Shown here piece by piece: positions 1 through 5,109 of a stretch of DNA of 5,109 nucleotides. Where the stretch lies: positions 1 through 5,109 of the forward strand of contig JAKAMS010000214.1 in NCBI GenBank assembly GCA_021812745.1. The letters run 5' to 3'. The notes beneath the pieces were generated by a model. It ran no database searches and was not told the DNA's origin. It worked only from the letters and a program-made list of their open reading frames with translations. The translations under genes were made by a program, and so were the position numbers. Source of the DNA: Bacteroidota bacterium. GTDB lineage: Bacteria; Bacteroidota; Ignavibacteria; Ignavibacteriales; Melioribacteraceae. Each line of letters starts with the position of its first letter. The stretch's first letter is position 1.

Positions 1-2114
1 ATTCCAAGACGGACTCCGCGGTGTCCCATCATCGGATTATTTTCATGCAAAGAATCTGCGCGTTTATTTAATTCATCAAGAGAGATTCCCAAACTTGAAG
101 CGAGTTTTTCTCTTTCATCCTGTCTTGTAGGAACGAATTCGTGAAGCGGGGGATCGAGTGTTCTGAATGTTACCGGGAATCCGTCCATTGCTTCAAGAGT
201 TCCTTTTACATCATGCTTAACATATGGGAAGAGTTCGTCTAATGCGCTTCTTCTTTCAGCTTCTGTATTCGAGTGAATCATCTTGCGCAATTTGAATAAC
301 GGTTCTTCAGAATTTTTTCCGTAAAACATATGTTCGGTTCTGAACAAACCAATTCCTTCGGCGCCAAATGCACGTGCTCGTGCCGCATCTTCAGGCGTAT
401 CTGCATTTGTTCTAACTTTCAATTTTCTTACTGCATCGCAAATATTCATGAATGCCTGAAAGTCCGGATTCTCTTCGGCAGCTTTGATCATCGGCATTTC
501 ACCTAGATAAACATTTCCTTTAGAACCGTTTAAGGTAAGATATTCACCTTCGCGGACTGTTACATTGCCTACAGTAAAATATTTTTCTTCGTAATTTATT
601 TTTACGCTACCAGCGCCGACAATACAGCATTTACCCCAGCCGCGAGCAACAAGTGCCGCATGAGATGTCATACCGCCACGACCTGTTAAAATTGCTTGAG
701 CTGCGCGCATTCCTTCGATGTCTTCCGGATTTGTTTCTTCTCTAACAAGAATAACTTTTTTACCTTCTTTTGCCCATGCAACCGCATCAACAGAAGAGAA
801 TACAACCTGACCGGAAGCAGCACCCGGACCAGCCGGTAATCCTTTTGCTATAACAGTAGATGTAAGTTCAGCTTTTGGATCTATAATAGGATGAAGAAGT
901 TCATCAAGTTGAGAAGGTTGAACACGCATTACCGCTTCTTCTTTTGTAATTAATTTTTCTTTATACATATCAACAGCCATCTTTACAGCAGCAGGTCCGT
1001 TTCTCTTTCCCACACGGCATTGAAGCATATAAAGCCGACCTTCTTGAATTGTAAATTCGATATCAAGCATATCGTGATAATGTTTTTCTAAAGAGCGTTG
1101 AATTGCATGTAATTGTTTATAAGCCGGAACCATTCCTGTTTCAAGTGAAGGGAGGTGAGCTGTATGCTCGCTCTTTCCAATTTCATTAATTGGATTTGGA
1201 GTTCTAATACCTGCAACTACGTCTTCACCTTGTGCGTTTGGCAACCATTCGCCGTAAAAATAATTTTCTCCGGTTGCTGGGTTACGTGTAAATGCAACAC
1301 CGGTTGCAGATGTGTCTCCCATATTTCCAAATACCATTGATTGAACATTTACAGCAGTGCCCCATTCATCGGGAATGCTTTCAATTCTTCTGTAAGAAAT
1401 TGCGCGTTTGCCCATCCAGCTTTGGAATACCGCAGAAACCGCACCCCATAGTTGATCCATTGGATTTTCTGGGAAAGGTTTGCCAAGAACTTCCTGAACT
1501 TTTGCTTTATAGATTTCAATAAGTTCCTTCAAATCATCTGCGCTCAAATCAGTATCGCTTTTAGCGCCGCGTGCTTCTTTCATATTATGAAGTTCTTTTT
1601 CTAATTGCTGGCGAACTCCTTTGCCTTCTTCCGGTTCAATACCGGCAGCTTTTTCCATAACTACATCTGAATACATTTGAATCAAGCGGCGGTGTGAATC
1701 GTAAACAAAGCGCGGATTTCCGGTCTTTGCAATTAACGCTTCACGTGTTTGATTGTTTAAACCGACATTGAGAATAGTCTCCATCATACCCGGCATAGAT
1801 GCGCGAGCGCCGGAACGAACAGAAACAAGCAATGGATTAACTTTATCTCCGAATTTTGCGCCCATCTCTTTTTCTGTCTTAGTAAGAGCATCTTTAACTT
1901 GTTTCTCAAGTTCTTTTGGATACTTTCTGTTGTTCTTATAATAAGCTGTACATACTTCGGTTGTAATTGTGAAACCGGCAGGAACCGGTAATCCAATATT
2001 GACCATCTCGGCAAGGTTTGCGCCTTTACCGCCGAGCAGTTCTTTCATAGTTGCCTTACCTTCCGCACGTTTGCCGCCGAAATAGTACACATACTTTTGT
2101 GTTGCCTTAGCCAT
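1..2114 (-). CDS. ppdK: Pyruvate, phosphate dikinase (N-terminal 704 residues, cut by window edge)
   Basis: Cytoplasmic enzyme interconverting ATP + pyruvate + Pi and AMP + PEP + PPi, at the glycolysis/gluconeogenesis node. Seen: an open frame from ATG at 2114 to the left edge with no stop. The ATP-grasp region covers about residues 1-370, with GGKGANLAEM (28-37), SVRSGARASMPGMMET (98-113), GDTSATGVAFTRNP (266-279) and LQCRVGKRNG (364-373). The swivelling phosphohistidine domain (about 420-530) carries TARGGMTSHAALVARG, with catalytic His485 preceded by the Thr-Ser pair that is a regulatory phosphorylation site in some family members. The PEP/pyruvate barrel begins near 540 with GLFRTEHMF (Arg592) and RTLDPPLHEF (Arg651), matching two known substrate-binding arginines by pattern. 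Roughly the last 170-200 residues, including the catalytic cysteine expected near the C-terminus, lie outside the window, so completeness cannot be judged. The start is supported by a strong Shine-Dalgarno sequence and a family-typical N-terminus (KYVYYFGG). The gene follows lpxK by 41 bases. Its codons look less AT-rich than those of the lpx genes, which suggests higher expression. PEP synthase is excluded by the PPDK-type motifs. Confidence 0.97.
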   Translation of the reverse strand, partial: MAKATQKYVYYFGGKRAEGKATMKELLGGKGANLAEMVNIGLPVPAGFTITTEVCTAYYKNNRKYPKELEKQVKDALTKTEKEMGAKFGDKVNPLLVSVRSGARASMPGMMETILNVGLNNQTREALIAKTGNPRFVYDSHRRLIQMYSDVVMEKAAGIEPEEGKGVRQQLEKELHNMKEARGAKSDTDLSADDLKELIEIYKAKVQEVLGKPFPENPMDQLWGAVSAVFQSWMGKRAISYRRIESIPDEWGTAVNVQSMVFGNMGDTSATGVAFTRNPATGENYFYGEWLPNAQGEDVVAGIRTPNPINEIGKSEHTAHLPSLETGMVPAYKQLHAIQRSLEKHYHDMLDIEFTIQEGRLYMLQCRVGKRNGPAAVKMAVDMYKEKLITKEEAVMRVQPSQLDELLHPIIDPKAELTSTVIAKGLPAGPGAASGQVVFSSVDAVAWAKEGKKVILVREETNPEDIEGMRAAQAILTGRGGMTSHAALVARGWGKCCIVGAGSVKINYEEKYFTVGNVTVREGEYLTLNGSKGNVYLGEMPMIKAAEENPDFQAFMNICDAVRKLKVRTNADTPEDAARARAFGAEGIGLFRTEHMFYGKNSEEPLFKLRKMIHSNTEAERRSALDELFPYVKHDVKGTLEAMDGFPVTFRTLDPPLHEFVPTRQDEREKLASSLGISLDELNKRADSLHENNPMMGHRGVRLG

Positions 2115-2122
2115 TTAACATA

Positions 2123-2129
2123 TCCTCCG
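2123..2129 (-). promoter_or_regulatory. Strong Shine-Dalgarno site for ppdK
   Basis: Read on the minus strand, CGGAGGA lies upstream of the ATG at 2114, with 9 bases between GGAGG and the start codon. It is the best ribosome binding site in the window and fixes the ppdK start. An ATG just upstream, inside ATATGTTAA, is out of frame. The lpx starts have weak, distant or no such sites and probably depend on translational coupling, whereas ppdK appears to load ribosomes independently. Confidence 0.85.
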
Positions 2130-2155
2130 ATAAATGTTTGTCTTTATATTTTTTA

Positions 2156-3202
2156 TTAGTTAAGTGATTTCAAAATTAGTTCGTCAAATTTATTTTGTTC
2201 GTCAAGTTTAAGTTCTATCTTCAAATAGAAAATATCTATATCGTCCAATTCTTTTGAATACTTAATGAATTTTACCGCATCTTTCTGTGTAGTAAGTACA
2301 GAATAAGAATTGGTATCGTAAAATTTCTTTCTGATATCATTCACTTCTTTAAGAGAGTAATTTTTATGATCGTCAAAAATCATCTTGTTGGTGATATCAA
2401 TTTTATTCATTTCCAATGCGTTCAAAAAAGAATAAGGGCGTGCAATTCCGCAAACGACTAAACTCTTTTGTCCTTGAAATTCGTTCATATAAAAAAAATG
2501 ATGATTCTTCACGTCGTAAAAACCGACAGCATCATAATAACCGGTAAAAACTTTTTTCCCTTCGAAATATTTTTCAAATTTTTCCGGAATTTTATTAACG
2601 TCTGAAAATTTTCTATTGATAATAATAATATCCGCACGTTTCAATGATTCAAAAGGTTCTCGCAATGAACCGAGAGGCAGTAAATGCTGCTCAATACTTC
2701 CTTCTTTCTCTAAAAATTTTTGATCAAAAATTACAACATCAACATTGCGGTAAATCCATCTGTGCTGAAATGCGTCATCCAGAATAATAGTATCCACATT
2801 CGAGTCTTTGATGAATTGCTTTGCGCCGTCTACACGGTGTTCTGCAACAGCTGCGGGTACTTTTAATTCTTCGGACATGAAATACATCTCATCGCCGCAC
2901 TCATCAACCGTAGTGCTTATTTTACCGCCGTCGCTCACATAAACATAACCAATTGAACTTCTGCCATAGCCACGGCTTAGAAGTCCTACTTTTTTATTCT
3001 TTTCTTTTAATGTTTTGGCAATCATCATCGTTGCCGGAGTTTTTCCCGAACCGCCAACAGTTAAATTTCCTACAGAAATTACTTTTGCATCAACCTTAGC
3101 TGAGGGAAAAATATTTTTATCAAAGAACACGTTTCTAATTTTTGTTATTAACGAGTAAACAATAACTAACGGTGATAATATTATTCTTATAAAATCTAAC
3201 AC
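2156..3202 (-). CDS. lpxK: Tetraacyldisaccharide 4'-kinase (lipid A 4'-kinase)
   Basis: Phosphorylates the 4' position of the tetraacyl glucosamine disaccharide 1-phosphate made by LpxB, using ATP at the cytoplasmic face of the inner membrane, and yields lipid IVA. The 348 residues are normal for the family. Seen: a hydrophobic N-terminal helix (about 5-20) that probably anchors the protein; a Walker A loop GNLTVGGSGKTP (45-56) with Lys54 and Thr55; LLSRGYGR (74-81); GDEM (103-106); AEHRVDGA (120-127); a Walker-B-like DDAFQHR (142-148); LLPLGSLREP (174-183); GIARPYSF (252-259); DDHKNYS (277-283), whose histidine probably matches the catalytic one; and TTQKDAVKF (304-312). The start codon is GTG at 3202. 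No ATG lies nearby in frame, and this start places the anchor helix as expected. It overlaps the end of the DUF374 gene by 7 bases, with an AAGGA at 3215-3219 about 12 bases upstream of the GTG. It shares an operon with lpxB. Identification is secure. Confidence 0.97.
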   Translation of the reverse strand: MLDFIRIILSPLVIVYSLITKIRNVFFDKNIFPSAKVDAKVISVGNLTVGGSGKTPATMMIAKTLKEKNKKVGLLSRGYGRSSIGYVYVSDGGKISTTVDECGDEMYFMSEELKVPAAVAEHRVDGAKQFIKDSNVDTIILDDAFQHRWIYRNVDVVIFDQKFLEKEGSIEQHLLPLGSLREPFESLKRADIIIINRKFSDVNKIPEKFEKYFEGKKVFTGYYDAVGFYDVKNHHFFYMNEFQGQKSLVVCGIARPYSFLNALEMNKIDITNKMIFDDHKNYSLKEVNDIRKKFYDTNSYSVLTTQKDAVKFIKYSKELDDIDIFYLKIELKLDEQNKFDELILKSLN

Positions 3203-3855
3203 AGACTTAGAGCATCCTTGTGTAATTTATTTAACAACTCCTCGCACTCAATAATTTTTTGATTTGTTTCTTCGTAACTCAAATTTTGATCAATAAAAAT
3301 TGGTTCTGAGTAAACCGCAACAACTTTGCTAAACGGTATTGGTACTTCAAAGCGGTCCCAGCTTTTTAGAACAATTTTTTTCTTTATTCCTATTCCAACC
3401 AAGAACAAAGGCGCGTTCGATTTTTTTGCAGTTATCACTGCACCAGCTTTCATATTATAGATTGGTCCGCGGGGTCCATCGGGAGTAATAGCCAGCGAAA
3501 AACCTTCGCGGATAAGCAAAATCATAATTGTCAAAGCATCATTACCGCCGGACGAACTGGAGCCGCGTACAACGTGATAATTCCACTTTTCAAGCGTACT
3601 TGCAAGGACATCTCCGTCTTTACTTTGACTAACAAGAGCCGCGGCGTTATCGTTCCGGTGAATGAACCAGCCAATCATCATTGAACCATGCCAGAAAGCA
3701 GTTACAAAATTTTTCTTTTCGTGAATAAATTTAGTAACCGATTCTCCGTTAACGGTTTTAATCCGCAGAGTTTTTAGAAGCAGCCGTATAGCGGCGCTCG
3801 CAAACCGGATTCCAATATATCTAAGAACATTTCTTTGAAAATTACTAAGCTTCAT
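3196..3855 (-). CDS. DUF374 lysophospholipid acyltransferase family protein, possible lipid A secondary acyltransferase
   Basis: Probable membrane-associated acyltransferase of 219 residues. Seen: an amphipathic, partly hydrophobic N-terminal stretch (about 10-30); FWHGSMM (54-60), where His56 is the likely catalytic base; SQSKDGD (76-82); RGSSSSGG (97-104); TPDGPRGP (124-131); and a hydrophobic run APLFLVGIGI (148-157). This motif order is characteristic of DUF374 (PF04028), distinct from LpxL/LpxM. From family knowledge, a DUF374 member in Helicobacter/Campylobacter (LpxJ) is a lipid A secondary acyltransferase. By inference, the position between lpxB and lpxK suggests the same substrate here, but phospholipid or another glycolipid is possible, so no symbol is given. 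The ATG at 3855 overlaps the lpxB end by 11 bases and has only a weak ribosome binding site, so translation is probably coupled to lpxB. The TAG stop overlaps the lpxK GTG start region. Family assignment is firm; substrate is not. Confidence 0.9.
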   Translation of the reverse strand: MKLSNFQRNVLRYIGIRFASAAIRLLLKTLRIKTVNGESVTKFIHEKKNFVTAFWHGSMMIGWFIHRNDNAAALVSQSKDGDVLASTLEKWNYHVVRGSSSSGGNDALTIMILLIREGFSLAITPDGPRGPIYNMKAGAVITAKKSNAPLFLVGIGIKKKIVLKSWDRFEVPIPFSKVVAVYSEPIFIDQNLSYEETNQKIIECEELLNKLHKDALSLC

Positions 3856-4981
3856 TTAACCGCTTATAAATTAGCTCGGCAGTTTTACGGGAAGCTCCTG
3901 TTCCGCCAAGTTTTTCTTTAATTAAACCAAGTTTCTGTTTTATAGAGTTATATCTTTCATTGCTATTTAGTATTGCGGCGCTCTTTGCGTAAATGTTTTC
4001 TGCGTTTACATCATATTGGATCAATTCATCAATTACATTTTCTTCAAGAATAATATTTGCCATCGCAATGTTTTTAATCTGAACAAGAATACGGCCGAGT
4101 CCATAAGTAAAATAATTTGTAGAATAGACAACAATAAAAGGAAGCTCAAACAATCCGGCTTCAAGCGTTGATGTTCCGGATTTTATAATTCCGAAATGTG
4201 AATGTTTCAGAAGGTCGTAAGTATATCCTTTCACTAATTTGAAATTCTTAACATCTGTAAGTCCGGTAAAGAAACTCTCGTCAATATTTTCTGCGCACGC
4301 AACCACTGTTTGCAAATTAAATTCTTTAGAAAGTTTTTCCGCGGCAGTAATACACTCTGGAAATATTTTCCCGATTTCATGTTTACGGCTTCCGGGTAAG
4401 AGCAGTAAGATCTCTTTATCATCTTTTAAACCTAGTTTGGAATAAAGTTCCTCTTTTGAGAGATAAGGATAATTTTCAACGTGTTCAATTAACGGATGCC
4501 CGACATATGCTACATCAACATTATAACTTTTGTACATTTTTTCTTCAAAAGGAAAAACCACAATCATTTTGTTTACTACTTCTCTAATTTTATCAATCCT
4601 GCCTTTTCCCCAAGCCCAAACTTGAGGGGAAATATAGTAGATAACTTGTTTGCCAAGTTCATGCAATTTTTTTGCGAGGTTCAAATTGAAACCCGGGTAA
4701 TCAATCAACACAACTGTTTCAATCTTTTCATCAGAGATTTTTTGAAGAAGTGTTTTTCTGACTTTGCTTATAAACGGAAGATGTTTCAACACTTCAATGA
4801 ATCCCAGAAACGCCATCTGTTTGATATGAAATTGAGATTTCATTCCGGCGGAAATCATTTTATCGCCGCCAATTCCAAAAATTTCTATGGAAGAATCGAG
4901 CCGCTTTAATTCGGTTATTAAACTTGCGCCGTGAAGATCACCGGATGCTTCGCCGGCAACTATCATTAGTTTTTTACTCAA
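3845..4981 (-). CDS. lpxB: Lipid-A-disaccharide synthase
   Basis: GT19-family glycosyltransferase that condenses UDP-2,3-diacylglucosamine with lipid X (2,3-diacylglucosamine 1-phosphate) to give the lipid A disaccharide 1-phosphate and UDP. It works at the cytoplasmic face of the inner membrane, one step before LpxK. The 378 residues are typical. Seen: VAGEASGDLHGA (8-19) near the N-terminus; GIGGDKM (36-42); MAFLGFIEVL (56-65), the probable membrane-contact region; DYPGFN (94-99), with Asp94 in the position of the conserved catalytic aspartate; SPQVWAWGKGR (118-128); FPFEEKMY (143-150); YVGHPL (159-164); LLPGSRKHEI (194-203), with nucleotide-binding Arg199; IKSGTSTLEAGL (266-277); and GGTGASRKTAEL (359-370). 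The start is called at TTG 4981, giving MSKKLMIVAGE, a good fit to relatives, and its TTG overlaps the TGA of the preceding frame. An ATG at 4966 (Met6) is the alternative; neither has a strong ribosome binding site. The stop is TAG inside the next gene. Confidence 0.97.
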   Translation of the reverse strand: MSKKLMIVAGEASGDLHGASLITELKRLDSSIEIFGIGGDKMISAGMKSQFHIKQMAFLGFIEVLKHLPFISKVRKTLLQKISDEKIETVVLIDYPGFNLNLAKKLHELGKQVIYYISPQVWAWGKGRIDKIREVVNKMIVVFPFEEKMYKSYNVDVAYVGHPLIEHVENYPYLSKEELYSKLGLKDDKEILLLLPGSRKHEIGKIFPECITAAEKLSKEFNLQTVVACAENIDESFFTGLTDVKNFKLVKGYTYDLLKHSHFGIIKSGTSTLEAGLFELPFIVVYSTNYFTYGLGRILVQIKNIAMANIILEENVIDELIQYDVNAENIYAKSAAILNSNERYNSIKQKLGLIKEKLGGTGASRKTAELIYKRLNEA

Positions 4982-5109
4982 TTCAGACTCAACACGTAAC
5001 GAATTATTATTATCAAAACAATCAAAGAAAACGCCTGCAAGGTTCTTCTTTCCGAACGAAGACCTTTCTTTAATTGATATTCCGGTTGTTGTAAACCCGG
5101 ATTTTTATA
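4978..5109 (-). CDS. 3' end of an unidentified gene with a hydrophobic C-terminal segment (partial)
   Basis: The frame is open from the right edge for 43 codons to a TGA at 4978-4980, which overlaps the lpxB TTG start as TTGA, a common arrangement for coupled genes. The codons resemble those of the neighbouring genes. The peptide has a polar, basic stretch (NPGLQQPEYQLKKGLRSERR) followed by about 18 mostly hydrophobic residues (LQAFSLIVLIIIIRYVLSL) and ends two residues later. It could be the tail of a membrane protein or a tail-anchored protein. I do not recognise it, and it does not look like SurE, a frequent neighbour of lpxB in related groups. A frame continuous with lpxB is also open back to a TAA at 5105-5107, but it has no usual start codon upstream of the TTG, so it is less likely to be coding. 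Only 132 bases are visible, so confidence is limited. Confidence 0.5.
   Translation of the reverse strand, partial: YKNPGLQQPEYQLKKGLRSERRTLQAFSLIVLIIIIRYVLSLN

Noticed and set aside
1155..1941. Three short plus-strand open frames (1155-1340, 1292-1522, 1753-1941) opposite ppdK
   Set aside because: All are antisense to conserved PPDK ATP-grasp sequence, have low-complexity or Cys/Trp/Phe-rich products, and show no start-site support.
1784..2014. 76-codon minus-strand frame inside ppdK
   Set aside because: It overlaps the intact PPDK N-terminal region in another frame and has no domain character.
2171..2187. Promoter-like elements in the lpxK 3' end (minus-strand TTGACG at 2182-2187; TAATTTTG at 2171-2178, resembling the Bacteroidota -7 TAnnTTTG)
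   Set aside because: The two elements belong to different promoter classes and neither has a properly spaced partner. The bases lie inside lpxK codons, so the match may be chance; not called as a promoter.
2179..2205. Two direct copies of GTTCGTCAA spaced 18 bases apart
   Set aside because: They are in phase with lpxK codons and simply encode the similar peptides Leu-Asp-Glu and Phe-Asp-Glu near its C-terminus.
2363..2371. Lysine after the conserved Asp-His in LpxK (DDHKNY), where many relatives have DHH
   Set aside because: Only the first histidine appears family-wide; the residue after it varies (E. coli, as I recall, has DHQ), so this is not evidence of a defective enzyme.
4234..4445. 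Short open frames on both strands within lpxB (minus 4234-4422, plus 4239-4445)
   Set aside because: Both are alternative-frame shadows of the LpxB region that includes the LLPGSR motif.
4496..4909. 137-codon open frame on the plus strand opposite lpxB
   Set aside because: It lies wholly antisense to the clear LpxB coding sequence. Its product is rich in Phe, Asn and His with no recognisable domain, as expected for the reverse complement of an AT-rich gene.
4983..5109. Plus-strand open frame at the right edge, reading through the region upstream of lpxB
   Set aside because: It has no start codon in the visible intergenic part and would have to begin antisense within lpxB. The minus-strand frame ending in the TTGA overlap fits the operon better.

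Overview
The window holds part of a lipid A (lipopolysaccharide) biosynthesis operon and the start of a large central-metabolism gene, all on the minus strand. It is almost entirely coding. The DNA is AT-rich, most clearly in the lpx genes. The presence of LpxB and LpxK implies a Gram-negative-type bacterium with an outer membrane. The protein flavour (a DDAFQHR motif in LpxK, an SPQVWAWGKGR motif in LpxB, a DUF374 acyltransferase, a bacterial PPDK) suggests the Bacteroidota/Chlorobiota/Ignavibacteria group. An Ignavibacteria-like organism is my best guess; this is inferred from the look of the proteins, with no search run.

Layout in the direction of transcription (right to left): (1) 5109-4978, the last 43 codons of an unidentified gene ending in a hydrophobic segment, whose TGA overlaps the next start; (2) 4981-3845, lpxB, lipid A disaccharide synthase, probably starting at TTG; (3) 3855-3196, a DUF374 lysophospholipid-acyltransferase-family protein; (4) 3202-2156, lpxK, tetraacyldisaccharide 4'-kinase, starting at GTG; (5) a 41-base gap carrying a strong Shine-Dalgarno sequence; (6) 2114 to the left edge, the first 704 codons of ppdK, pyruvate phosphate dikinase, cut by the window end.

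Genes 1 to 4 overlap one another by a few bases (3, 11 and 7 bases, counting the stop and start codons), which is the signature of one translationally coupled transcript. LpxB joins two acylated glucosamine units into the lipid A disaccharide and LpxK phosphorylates its 4' position. The DUF374 protein between them probably transfers an acyl chain to the same molecule or to a related lipid. PpdK interconverts pyruvate and PEP. It has its own strong ribosome binding site and less AT-rich codons, so it may be expressed at a different level, although no terminator separates it from lpxK.

I see no RNA gene, mobile element, CRISPR array or origin, and no gene-free stretch longer than 41 bases. The window looks like ordinary core genome; the points worth checking are the role of the DUF374 protein and the identity of the clipped upstream gene.
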